This document shows positions 33,216 through 41,186 of a stretch of 44,185 nt of DNA, one piece after another. The stretch comes from Verrucomicrobiota bacterium (lineage in GTDB: Bacteria; Verrucomicrobiota; Verrucomicrobiia; Chthoniobacterales; JAFAMB01): NCBI GenBank assembly GCA_019247695.1, contig JAFBAP010000162.1, positions 1-44,185 of the forward strand, given 5' to 3'. Every line of letters begins with the position of its first letter. Position 1 is the first letter of the stretch. The translations under genes and the position numbers were made by a program. The notes below the pieces were generated by a model. The model saw only the letters and a list, made by a program, of their open reading frames with translations, made no database searches and was not told where the DNA came from.

Positions 33216-35069
33216 TCACGGGAGACGTTCCCGGATCGAGGTCAGAATGTCAGTCACGGCGGCCTCTCGGGGCCGGGCACCGAGATTTCCTTTCCCGTGA
33301 ACGCGTACGCTGATCGAGTTGGCTTCAACGTCACGCTTTCCGAGCACGAGCATGGTATGAACCTTCATCTGCTCGGCCCGGAGAATCTTCCCGTTTACCT
33401 TGTCCGCGGAAAGGTCGAGTTCCGTCCGGACGCCGTGCCGGCGGAGCTCCTGGTAAATGGATTTAGCATAACCCACGACCGCATCTTCCGTAGTGATGGG
33501 CAGGATTCGGACCTGTTCGGGATTAAGCCAGAGCGGAAAATTACCCGCGTAATGTTCGATCAGGAACCCGATAAAGCGCTCATGCGTCCCGAGTGGCGCC
33601 CGGTGGATGCAGAGGGGAGTTTTCTCGACGTTCTCACGGTCTTTATAGACGAGCCCGAAGCGCGGCGGAACGGCGAAATCGACCTGGTTTGTGGCGATGG
33701 TGAACTCGCGTCCGATTGCACTCCAGATCTGCACGTCGATTTTCGGCCCGTAGAAGGCGGCTTCATTCGGGACCTCGATGTGATCTATGTCTGAGCTTCG
33801 CAACACCCGGCGAACCATGTCCTCCGTCTGCAGCCACAGCGCCGGCTCATTGACGAATTTCTCCCCGAGACGCCTTGGGTCGTGCGTCGAGAAGCGCATC
33901 AGGTACCTTTCGATCCCGAAAATCTTGAAGTACTTAACGTACATCTCGTTGACGGCCATGAACTCCTGCTCGAACTGCTCGGGCGTACAGTAGATGTGCG
34001 CGTCGTTCATCTGCATGCAGCGAACGCGCATCAGGCCAAATAGTTCGCCGCTCTGCTCATAGCGGTAGCAGGTCCCGTATTCGGCCAGGCGTAACGGCAG
34101 GTCCCGATAGCTCCTCGGCACCGCGGCATAGAGCTTGTGGTGGTGAGGGCAGTTCATCGCCTTCAGGTAATAGCGATGTTCCGCCGCATCGGGATCGTCG
34201 CGGGTTTCCGTGAGCTCCATCGGCGGAAACATCGAGTCTTGGTAGTAGGGCAGATGGCCGCTCCTGCGATACATGCTCTCCCTCGCGATGTGCGGCGTTC
34301 TGACGCGCTGATACCCCGCCTCAAACTCAGTGTCTTTCGCGAGTTTCTCAAGCTCCTCGATGATCGCGGTGCCGCGCGGCAGCCACAGGGGTAAACCGGG
34401 CCCGACGTCGTCCGGATCGAACGTGAAGAGTTCAAGTTCGTGCCCGAGTTTGCGGTGGTCCCGCGTTTTCGCCTCTTCAAGCATCGTGAAGTAGGCATCC
34501 AGGTCGCGCCGCGTTTTGAAGGCCGTGCCGTAAACCCGCTGCAGTTGCGGATTCCGCTCGTCGCCCTTGTAATAGGCGCTCGCCAGGCCGGTGAGCTTGA
34601 ATGCCCCGATATTTCCGGTGCGCGCAACGTGCGGCCCAGCGCAGAGATCGGTGAAATCACCGTTACGATACAGGGAGATTTCCTCGTCTGCCGGGATCCC
34701 GTGGATGATGTCCAGTTTGAATTTGCTCGGAACCGAGCGGGCCGCCAAAGAAGCCAGGCTTCCCTCCTCGGCCAACCGGACGGCTTCATCGCGGCTGACG
34801 ACGATACGTTCGAAAGGGTGGTTCGCCTTGATCTCCTTCTTCATCTCCTCTTCGATGCGAGGGAAATCCTCCGGCGTGATGCGGTGATCCAGCTCGAGAT
34901 CGTAGTAAAACCCGTTTTCCACGGGCGGCCCGGCAGCGAATTGGGCCTCCGGCCAAAGGCGCAAGATCGCAGTCGCAAGCACGTGCGCGCAGGAGTGGCG
35001 AGTGCGGTACAGTTCGTTTGCCGGGTCGTTCCGCGTGGTCGTCTTTTGTTCAAGTGTTTCTTCAGCCAT
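33216..35069 (-). CDS. thrS: Threonyl-tRNA synthetase, lacking the TGS domain
   Basis: About 617 aa from ATG 35069 (MAEETLEQKTTTRNDP); the open frame upstream has no family resemblance. Class II synthetase charging tRNA-Thr. The protein begins almost directly with the editing domain (YRTRHSCAHVLATAI; later FTDLCAGPHV), so the N-terminal TGS domain found in most bacterial ThrRS is missing. Catalytic core: LWLPRGTAIIEELE (motif 1 region), MNCPHHHKLY with the zinc Cys, RLAEYGTCYRYEQSGELFGLMRVR (motif 2) and the C-terminal motif 3. Anticodon-binding domain at the end (VRILPITTEDAVVGYAKSI). Divergent from the glycosyltransferase gene. Confidence 0.95.
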   Translation of the reverse strand: MAEETLEQKTTTRNDPANELYRTRHSCAHVLATAILRLWPEAQFAAGPPVENGFYYDLELDHRITPEDFPRIEEEMKKEIKANHPFERIVVSRDEAVRLAEEGSLASLAARSVPSKFKLDIIHGIPADEEISLYRNGDFTDLCAGPHVARTGNIGAFKLTGLASAYYKGDERNPQLQRVYGTAFKTRRDLDAYFTMLEEAKTRDHRKLGHELELFTFDPDDVGPGLPLWLPRGTAIIEELEKLAKDTEFEAGYQRVRTPHIARESMYRRSGHLPYYQDSMFPPMELTETRDDPDAAEHRYYLKAMNCPHHHKLYAAVPRSYRDLPLRLAEYGTCYRYEQSGELFGLMRVRCMQMNDAHIYCTPEQFEQEFMAVNEMYVKYFKIFGIERYLMRFSTHDPRRLGEKFVNEPALWLQTEDMVRRVLRSSDIDHIEVPNEAAFYGPKIDVQIWSAIGREFTIATNQVDFAVPPRFGLVYKDRENVEKTPLCIHRAPLGTHERFIGFLIEHYAGNFPLWLNPEQVRILPITTEDAVVGYAKSIYQELRRHGVRTELDLSADKVNGKILRAEQMKVHTMLVLGKRDVEANSISVRVHGKGNLGARPREAAVTDILTSIRERLP

Positions 35070-35189
35070 GTACTCCGGTAGACAAGAATCGCGTAAGCAT
35101 AGCACAACGCATGCGCGGCGAGGGCGCGATTTCACGCCCGCGGAGGAGGGGGTGCCGCCGTAAAAAAGTTGTTCGGTCCATTTGCAACT

Positions 35190-35211
35190 TACGCCTAAGC
35201 AAGTAGGCGTA
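35190..35211. promoter_or_regulatory. Perfect 8-bp palindrome in the thrS/GT9 intergenic region
   Basis: TACGCCTA (35190-35197), AGCAAG, TAGGCGTA (35204-35211). It lies between divergent genes, upstream of the preferred GT9 start at 35242. Could be an operator for either gene or a leader hairpin. No regulator of matching type is in the window. Confidence 0.4.
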
Positions 35212-35241
35212 TCGTTGTTTGAAAGGACCGCCGGCATCTTC

Positions 35242-36456
35242 TTGAAACTTGAATCGCTTCAGTCACGACATTTTTCCCGTATCCTCCTGATTAAACCGTC
35301 GGCGCTCGGCGACGTGGTCCATACCGTCCCGCTGCTGCCGAAATTGCGGACCCGTTACCCGGACGCACGGATTGACTGGTTCATCACGCCGGAAAACGCT
35401 GAGCTGGTGCGGCATCACCCGGCGCTCTCGGGCGTGGTCCTTTTCGATCGGAAAAAGCTCGCGCGTTTCGGCCGGGGCTGGGACGCGACCCTGGAGTCGT
35501 TCCGGCTGCTTGCCGGGTTGCGCCGTGCCCGCTACGAGCTGGTCATCGATCTTCACGGGCAGATGCGCTCGGCCCTTTTCACCCTTGCCACCGGCGCACC
35601 CGTGCGCATCGGGTTCGACCGGCCGGTCAGCCGGGAGCCCACCGAGTCGGAGCATCACGAGCTTCGTAACGTCCCCCAGCGGGGATGGGCCGGGGCGCGA
35701 GAGGGGTCGTGGGTGGCGTACTCGCATCGCATCCCGATCGAGACGCTCGACGTTCACGCCATCGAACGCTACCTGTGGCTCGGGCCGATGCTCGGCCTGG
35801 ATGACGCGCCGCCGGACGAGCGCATTTATCTGTCCCCGGCAGCTGAGGCGGACGCGGAGCGTTTGCTTGGCGGTTTGGTCCGGCAACGCTTTGCCGCCCT
35901 GGCGCCGGGTACGATGTGGGAAACGAAGCATTGGCTGCCGGAACGCTTCGCGGAGGTCGGCCAGTGGTTTGAAGGGCAGGGCGTCGCGGTAGTCGTGCTA
36001 GGAACCAACCAGGACCGCGAGCGGGCGAAGGTTATCGTCGAGCGTTGCCCCGGCGCAGTCGACCTCTGCGGGCGGACGACCCCGGGCCAGCTTGCAGCCA
36101 TCGTGAAGCGAGCCGCCGCCTGCGTGACGAACGACTCCGGCGCCATGCACCTGGCCGTGGCACTCGAAACGCCGGTCGTCGGTGTTTTCGGCCCGACCAA
36201 TCCCGTCCACATCGGTCCTTACGGCCAACCGGAAGCGGTGGTGCGCGCCGGCCTGCCGTGCTCACCGTGCAATTTCCGCAACCTGTCGCAGTGCCCGTTT
36301 GGTCACGCGTGCATGCACCAAGTCAGCGGGGCCATGGTCATCGAGCGACTCGAGTCGGCGCTACGGGAGAAAATGCCACCGGGTGTCGAGTGCCGGGCGT
36401 CGAGCGTCGCGTGCCGGTCACACGGCGGCCACAGCGATCGGGCGGGCACGACGTAA
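35242..36456 (+). CDS. Glycosyltransferase family 9 (ADP-heptose:LPS heptosyltransferase-like)
   Basis: About 404 aa. Start uncertain: TTG 35242 leads to ILLIKPSALGDVVHTVPLL at the usual distance, while the frame is open from TTG 35182. GT-B fold with N-terminal signature PSALGDVVHTVP, VIDLHGQMRSAL, then LAPGTMWETKHWLPERFAEV and the nucleotide-binding VTNDSGAMHLAVAL and GVFGPTNPVHIGPYG. Family role: adding heptose to lipid A-core in the inner-membrane cytoplasmic face. The last 25 or so residues (from VECRASS to the stop) are encoded by mosaic repeat sequence, so the natural C-terminus probably once ended near ESALREKM. Confidence 0.88.
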   Translation: MKLESLQSRHFSRILLIKPSALGDVVHTVPLLPKLRTRYPDARIDWFITPENAELVRHHPALSGVVLFDRKKLARFGRGWDATLESFRLLAGLRRARYELVIDLHGQMRSALFTLATGAPVRIGFDRPVSREPTESEHHELRNVPQRGWAGAREGSWVAYSHRIPIETLDVHAIERYLWLGPMLGLDDAPPDERIYLSPAAEADAERLLGGLVRQRFAALAPGTMWETKHWLPERFAEVGQWFEGQGVAVVVLGTNQDRERAKVIVERCPGAVDLCGRTTPGQLAAIVKRAAACVTNDSGAMHLAVALETPVVGVFGPTNPVHIGPYGQPEAVVRAGLPCSPCNFRNLSQCPFGHACMHQVSGAMVIERLESALREKMPPGVECRASSVACRSHGGHSDRAGTT

Positions 36457-36648
36457 GAGTTCACACGGCGACCACGGCGGGCCACGGCGACCACGGCGGG
36501 AAGAAGGGGGGAAAGCGTTCGGAGTTCGGGGTTCGGCGTTCGGGGCGGAAGAGAATGCCACAAATGCCACAAGCGGAAAAATGCCACAAATGAAGAGGCG
36601 CCGGGCGGCATGGCTTCCCGCCGTGGTCGCCATGCCCGCCGCACAGCC
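36384..36648. repeat. Composite mosaic repeat overlapping the GT9 3' end
   Basis: GTGTCGAGTGCCGGGCGTCG-type units, then CACGGCGACCACGGCGGG units, GTTCGGAGTTCGGGG heptamers and AATGCCACAAATGCCAC units. The GT9 stop codon (TAA in CGACGTAAGAG) falls inside it. The last 50 bases carry an inverted CCGCCGTGGTCGCC unit. Confidence 0.8.
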
Positions 36649-36989
36649 TAGTGCTTCCAAAAGGTCATCAGGATGTTGATAAGAATGCCGATGAGAGTGG
36701 CGAAAAAGAACCACATCATTTGGAATTTAAAGGCATGGAGCTCTTTATGTATTTCCGTCCGAAACCCGGCGAGCTCTTGATGTATTTCCGCCCGAAACCC
36801 GGCGATCTCTTTCTGGAATTCTCCCCGAAGCTCCGCGAACATCCGATCGAGCCGGTCAATGCTCGGTCGTTCCTCGATTGCCGTGCTCATTACTTTGACG
36901 ATATGCTTGGCGTGCTCAGATTCAATACCTGCACCCTCGAGCTCCTCGACTGCGCGTTGAGTGTCCACTCTCTGCTTCCTTTCTATCAT
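36648..36989 (-). CDS. DUF1640-like coiled-coil protein with C-terminal membrane anchor
   Basis: About 113 aa from ATG 36989; a GTG at 36968 preceded by AAAGGAAG is an equally good start. N-terminal RAVEELEGAGIESEHAKHIVKVM resembles the head of DUF1640/CCDC90-type proteins. The middle is a coiled coil made of 11-residue repeats (EIAGFRAEIHQ, ELAGFRTEIHK), and the C-terminus is one membrane helix (MWFFFATLIGILINILMTF). Bacterial members are of unknown role. The repeats correspond to 33-base tandem units in the DNA, so repeat number may vary between strains. Confidence 0.75.
   Translation of the reverse strand: MIERKQRVDTQRAVEELEGAGIESEHAKHIVKVMSTAIEERPSIDRLDRMFAELRGEFQKEIAGFRAEIHQELAGFRTEIHKELHAFKFQMMWFFFATLIGILINILMTFWKH
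36741..36839. repeat. 33-bp tandem repeat inside the DUF1640-like gene
   Basis: Units 36741-36773 and 36774-36806 differ at a few positions only; a third, more diverged unit is at 36807-36839. In frame, each encodes 11 residues, one hendecad of the coiled coil. Confidence 0.8.
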
Positions 36990-37045
36990 CCTCGCTCGGA
37001 CGCGAGCCCCGCTTGGCGGGCGGCGTGAAGGCAGCGCGACTTTTC

Positions 37046-38572
37046 CTACCACAACTGCCGGTCAAGGGTGCGGTACTGGACCGCTTCGGCCAGGTGGTCA
37101 GGTCCGATCCGGTCGGCGCCGGCCAGGTCGGCGATGGTGCGCGCCACTTTGAGGATGCGGTCGTAGGCGCGCGCGCTCAGGTTGAGCGCGCTCACCGCCC
37201 GGCGCAGCAGTTCGGTGGCGTCGGGTTCCAGGGCGCAATGTTTTCGCAACAGTCGCGGGCCCATGCGGGCATTGGCTGAAACCTGGGGTTCGCCGGCAAA
37301 GCGTTGTTGCTGGCGCAACCGGGCGCGGGTAACCCGTTCGCGGATGTCCGAGGAGCCTTCGCCATCCTCGACGGTGGTCAGGTCTTTGAGTTCCATGGCC
37401 GGTACGTCGACGTGCAGGTCGATACGGTCCAGCAGCGGCCCGGAAAGCCGGCTCCGGTATTTAAGCACCTGGGCCGGGTTGCACCGGCACTCGCGCCGGG
37501 TATCGCCGTAATGGCCGCAAGGGCAGGGATTCATGGCCGCCACCAGCATGAACTCCGCCGGGAAAGTCATGGTGCCGGCTGCGCGCGAAATGGTGACCCG
37601 GCCATCCTCAAGGGGTTGGCGCAACACCTCGAGGGTCGAACGGCGAAATTCGGGCAGTTCATCCAAAAAGAGCACGCCGTGGTGCGCCAGGCTGACTTCT
37701 CCGGGCGAGGGGTGGGCGGTGCCGCCCAGCAATCCGGCGTCGGATATGGTGTGATGGGGGCTACGGAAAGGCCGTTCCCAGACGAAGGGGCGTTTGCGGT
37801 CCAACAATCCGCAGACGCTGTGAATCCGGGTTGTCTCGATGGCCTCGGCCAGGGTGAGCGGCGGGAGGATTGAGGGAATGCGCTTGGCGATCATCGATTT
37901 GCCCGAACCCGGAGGGCCGATCATCAAAAGGTTGTGTTCGCCGGCCGCCGCCACTTCGATGGCCCGTTTGACGTGGGGTTGGCCTTTCACTTCGCAAAAA
38001 TCGACTTCGCACCGGGACGCCGGGCGCTCACGCATGGCGACGGCGGGGGTGAGTTCCCGCTCGGCCCGCAGGTAGAGTACCACCTCGGTGAGCGTGGCGG
38101 CGCCAATGACGTCAATGCCGTCGACCATGGCTGCTTCGTCCGCGTTTTGAACCGGCAACACCAGAGTGCGCCGGCCGCGCCGGCGCGCCTCGAGGGCGAT
38201 GGCCAGTGCGCCTTTGACGGGGCGGAGTTGCCCTGAGAGGGCCAGTTCACCGGCAAACAAGAACGATCCCAGGTCAGGCAACCGGCTCTTCTCGTTGAGA
38301 ACCAGCAGGCCAAGGGCGATCGGCAGGTCGAAGCTGGGTCCTTCTTTGCGCAGGTCCGCCGGCGCCAGATTGATCGTGATGCGGCCTTCGGGCCCGCGCA
38401 AGCCGCTGTTGTGAATGGCGCTGAGCACACGATCCCTGCTTTCTTTAACCGCCGTGTCCGGCAGGCCGACCACGGCGATCCTGAAATCGTTGCCCCAACT
38501 GGCGTGGACCTCGGTTTCGACCTCGAAAGCATCGACGCCCACCACGGCCGCGGAATAAACTTTGGAAGGCAT
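37046..38572 (-). CDS. comM: YifB/ComM family Mg chelatase-like AAA+ ATPase
   Basis: About 508 aa, standard length. ATG 38572 gives [19 protein letters not shown], the usual start. N-terminal Lon-protease-like ChlI domain (to about 170). AAA+ domain with Walker [14 protein letters not shown], Walker [11 protein letters not shown] and the [11 protein letters not shown] zinc-finger-like insertion, then the Mg-chelatase C-terminal helix domain ([17 protein letters not shown]). In Gram-negative bacteria ComM is a hexameric helicase promoting branch migration of incoming DNA during natural transformation; whether this bacterium is competent is unknown. Confidence 0.95.
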   Translation of the reverse strand: MPSKVYSAAVVGVDAFEVETEVHASWGNDFRIAVVGLPDTAVKESRDRVLSAIHNSGLRGPEGRITINLAPADLRKEGPSFDLPIALGLLVLNEKSRLPDLGSFLFAGELALSGQLRPVKGALAIALEARRRGRRTLVLPVQNADEAAMVDGIDVIGAATLTEVVLYLRAERELTPAVAMRERPASRCEVDFCEVKGQPHVKRAIEVAAAGEHNLLMIGPPGSGKSMIAKRIPSILPPLTLAEAIETTRIHSVCGLLDRKRPFVWERPFRSPHHTISDAGLLGGTAHPSPGEVSLAHHGVLFLDELPEFRRSTLEVLRQPLEDGRVTISRAAGTMTFPAEFMLVAAMNPCPCGHYGDTRRECRCNPAQVLKYRSRLSGPLLDRIDLHVDVPAMELKDLTTVEDGEGSSDIRERVTRARLRQQQRFAGEPQVSANARMGPRLLRKHCALEPDATELLRRAVSALNLSARAYDRILKVARTIADLAGADRIGPDHLAEAVQYRTLDRQLW

Positions 38573-38580
38573 AAAATAGT

Positions 38581-38598
38581 ATAACAAGAATCTGTTAT
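38581..38598. promoter_or_regulatory. Palindrome in A/T-rich promoter region of comM
   Basis: ATAACA, six bases, TGTTAT: perfect 6-base arms, nine bases before the comM start, in an A/T-rich patch (38571-38610) that stands out from the GC-rich surroundings. Probably the promoter zone, with a possible operator; the regulator is unknown. Confidence 0.4.
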
Positions 38599-38706
38599 GT
38601 TATAATATCGTCGCGGCGCAAGGAAATTTGCAAGCCGGCGCGCCCAGAGGGCCGTGCGACGCCGGCATCGAAAAAGGGCTATCCCCGGGATGAGGCGCTC
38701 CCAGAG

Positions 38707-39813
38707 GTGGAAGGACGAGCGGCAGAGCGAAGCTGGAAATTCCGCGTCGACGGGACCGGCCGGCGCCGGGCGTCGGCCACCCATTCGGTCTCCGGCACGG
38801 GCACCGACACAATGCAGATGCGGATGATAGGGGTCGAGGCGCTCTCAAAAGGGCTCCAGGCAGGGGCCGGATCAGGGGTGGAGGACCTCGGGGGCTTGCT
38901 CTCCGGCGCCGCCCGATTTACCGGCGTGGGCACCTTCCTGGGCCTGCTCTTCACGCCGAACACGACGGGCGAAAGGCCCCGGCCGGAAAAGGCGCTCAAT
39001 GATCCGACGTGGTTTCCGGCGGAGGTCACCGATGGCGAGTTGGACCAGTTTGCGGCCGATGCGCAAGCCTCGGGCCGCGAGGCGGCCCGACAAGCGCTGG
39101 TCAATTCCTGGTTAAGCCGCACGGGGGATGACCTGGTCAACTGGGGTATCCGGACCGGCAAGACCTTTCCGCAAGAGGTGCCGGCCGGCGAGATCGTGGC
39201 CTTCTACGGCCGCAAAAAGGCTGAAACAGAGGCCAAGAAAAAGGCCGAAAAGCAGGCGGGGGACGACAACGACGGCGGCAAAGTTGTCGGGACCGAACAT
39301 CCCCATTGCGGTGAGTGGGGTAAGTACGGCGAGCTCGTGAAGAAAAACGAGCGGGCCAAGCGAGCCAACCCCGACGTTTTCCCGCAGGAGGCCCACCACC
39401 TGCCCTCCTTCGCGGCCATGAGGCTTGAGGCTGAACGGGACTTTAACGGGGACAAAGATCTGAATCCCCGTCAAGAACGGGAACTCAAGAACGACCTACT
39501 CGCGCTAGACCTGCCAACTCCCGTTCACCGGAACACGGATACATGTGGCGGGAAGCAGCATTCAGTCGGACCCGATGGCAAGACCACGGTGCAACGCGAC
39601 TCGGAGGACCCGCGCAAAGCATGGGAAAAGGATAAAGAGGATGTCGAGCGATTAAAATTTCCTCGGGGCCAGGAAAAATGCCGTGCGACCACGCACGCCA
39701 GCCTCAAGGAGATGGACGGTGAATCAACAAAAGAAAAGATCGATGGGATCAAGAAGGACGTCGCCGAAAAGTACAAAGACGTTCAAGCCACGCCAAAAGG
39801 TAATGGAAGCTGA
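38707..39813 (+). CDS. Putative polymorphic-toxin-type nuclease, delivery domain missing
   Basis: 368 aa from GTG 38707; later ATGs at 38812, 38818 and 38824 are possible starts. The first 80 residues include GVGTFLGLLFTPNTTG, a hydrophobic patch often seen just before the C-terminal region of polymorphic toxins. A charged Lys/Glu/Ala stretch follows (about 170-190). The C-terminal part has EAHHLPSFAAM and, 50 residues later, LPTPVHRNTDTCGGKQ, a His-His then His-Arg-Thr pattern like HNH/LHH-type toxin nucleases. No signal peptide, PAAR, RHS or other delivery domain is seen. The next gene overlaps its end and looks like the immunity partner. Nuclease activity is inferred. Confidence 0.7.
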   Translation: MEGRAAERSWKFRVDGTGRRRASATHSVSGTGTDTMQMRMIGVEALSKGLQAGAGSGVEDLGGLLSGAARFTGVGTFLGLLFTPNTTGERPRPEKALNDPTWFPAEVTDGELDQFAADAQASGREAARQALVNSWLSRTGDDLVNWGIRTGKTFPQEVPAGEIVAFYGRKKAETEAKKKAEKQAGDDNDGGKVVGTEHPHCGEWGKYGELVKKNERAKRANPDVFPQEAHHLPSFAAMRLEAERDFNGDKDLNPRQERELKNDLLALDLPTPVHRNTDTCGGKQHSVGPDGKTTVQRDSEDPRKAWEKDKEDVERLKFPRGQEKCRATTHASLKEMDGESTKEKIDGIKKDVAEKYKDVQATPKGNGS

Positions 39814-40333
39814 CGAGCATATGGTGCACGCACAAGAAATCATGGACTTGATCGGTCGCTCCGGGCTGGACCCGCGCGTGGCCGGCCTCTTGGAGCGACT
39901 CGGCTTTAAACAGCCGCTGATCGGGTCGGACCGCAGCGACCCGCAGCTGGATGTCGATGAGGAACTCGGCAGGACCTTCGTCATTCTGGATGACACGGTT
40001 GGCACGGATTTTTTGTTTAAGTTTGCGGAGGCGCTGCCCGGCACGTCAGGCCAGCCATTCATGGAGGGCGAGCCCGTATTGATTTCGGTCTTTTTCTACT
40101 CGAAGGCCGAAAGCGCCCTGAAGGGCCTGCCGTTTGGGTTGTCGTTTAAGGACGATTGGGACCGCTGCAGGGCCAAGGTCGCTCAGCCGCCCGCCATCAT
40201 CGACGACCAGATAGTCTGCGACATCTGGACCGATCACCCGGTCTATCGACTCAGCCTCGACTACAGCCGCGATACGGCGAGGCTGATACAAATACCACGC
40301 CCAATGCCGGGCGCACGGCCGCTAGTGGGATGA
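39803..40333 (+). CDS. Putative immunity protein of the adjacent toxin
   Basis: About 176 aa from ATG 39803, overlapping the toxin stop by 11 bases; an ATG at 39821 is the alternative. Small, acidic, without signal peptide or membrane segment, as is typical for cytosolic immunity proteins. The stretch LPFGLSFKDDWDRCRAKVAQPP, followed by DIWTDHPVYRLSLDYSRDTARLIQI, resembles a pattern seen in immunity proteins of bacterial toxin loci (LPxGLxF...R...GxP...Y.L...Y). The assignment rests on that resemblance and the overlap with the toxin-like gene. Confidence 0.65.
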   Translation: MEADEHMVHAQEIMDLIGRSGLDPRVAGLLERLGFKQPLIGSDRSDPQLDVDEELGRTFVILDDTVGTDFLFKFAEALPGTSGQPFMEGEPVLISVFFYSKAESALKGLPFGLSFKDDWDRCRAKVAQPPAIIDDQIVCDIWTDHPVYRLSLDYSRDTARLIQIPRPMPGARPLVG

Positions 40334-40714
40334 CGCGGTCCCATTGATGGGATGGAGGATTGCCGAGCGGGCGCAGAGAGCTCAGCGGCAACGCCGCCGG
40401 CCGGAATCAACGGGCCGGGATTCGTATTCTAACCTGCTCATGCTCAACAACTTATACAGCTCACCCGTTTGGGTGAGAATGACTTGCGAGCCTCGCCGTG
40501 GATTTGGCATGGGCCAAGCAATAACCGCAGCCCATCAAGCCTTCGGTTATGAAATCCATTGCGTTCTCCAAGTGCAGCCCGCGATTCCTCGCTTTCTCGG
40601 TCGAGGCGGCCTCGAGCCTGTCCATGATCCATCACTGGCAGCGAAGCGCGGCCATCGTTCATTTAGCCTTGTCCCGAACTGTGGCAGGTGCCGGCTGCTG
40701 CAGGGAGTTCGGTC
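40334..40714. other. Intergenic stretch, no gene supported
   Basis: 381 bases after the immunity-like gene. Short frames on both strands run through it into the neighbouring repeat, but none has family resemblance or a ribosome binding site. May hold decayed coding sequence; nothing specific recognised. Confidence 0.4.
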
Positions 40715-41098
40715 ACACGGCGGGCACGGTGGAAGCGAATCACACCGCGCCACGGCGGAACACGGCGACCACGGCGGAAAGATAGAACCGTCCGCAGAAG
40801 GACGCAGAAGGACGCAGAAAGGAGGAAAGCATCCACAGATTACGCAGATTACACAGATTAAGGGCACACGGCGGGCACAACGTAAGAGTTCACACGGCGA
40901 CCACGGCGAACACGGCGGGAAGAAGGGGAAAGCCAGGCCGGCGCTTCTTCATTTGTGGCATTCTCTGCCGCTCCGAACCCCGAGCCCCGAACTCCGAACT
41001 CTTTCCCCCTCTTCCCGCCGTGTTCGCCGTGGCTCGCCGTGTTCGCCGTGTGAACTCTTACGTTGTGCCCGCCATACCCGCTGTGCCCGCCGTGTGAC
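40715..41098. repeat. Composite mosaic repeat with inverted arms upstream of the SNF2 gene
   Basis: The left part is a reverse-orientation copy: CACGGCGG units, then CGCAGAAGGACGCAGAA and CAGATTACGCAGATTAC units (40790-40860). Next comes GCGGGCACAACGTAAGAG with CACGGCGAACACGG units (about 40871-40932), a spacer containing TTTGTGGCATT and GAACTCC units, and the reverse complement of the arm (41001-41072). The whole ends with CCGCCGTGTGAC at 41098. Confidence 0.85.
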
Positions 41099-41186
41099 GG
41101 TGTGAGGGCGCTAAACGCTTTATGATCGTCGGGATCCGTGTACGCTGTGCTTGATTTCTGCAGACCTTGCAGAACCCAAGCGCCCG

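Noticed and set aside
35182-35241. TTG 35182 as the GT9 start
   Set aside because: It adds 20 residues without family similarity and would make a perfect palindrome part of the coding region; kept only as an alternative.
40344-41105. 253-codon open frame downstream of the immunity-like gene
   Set aside because: Two thirds of it lie in mosaic repeat; no domain or ribosome binding site.
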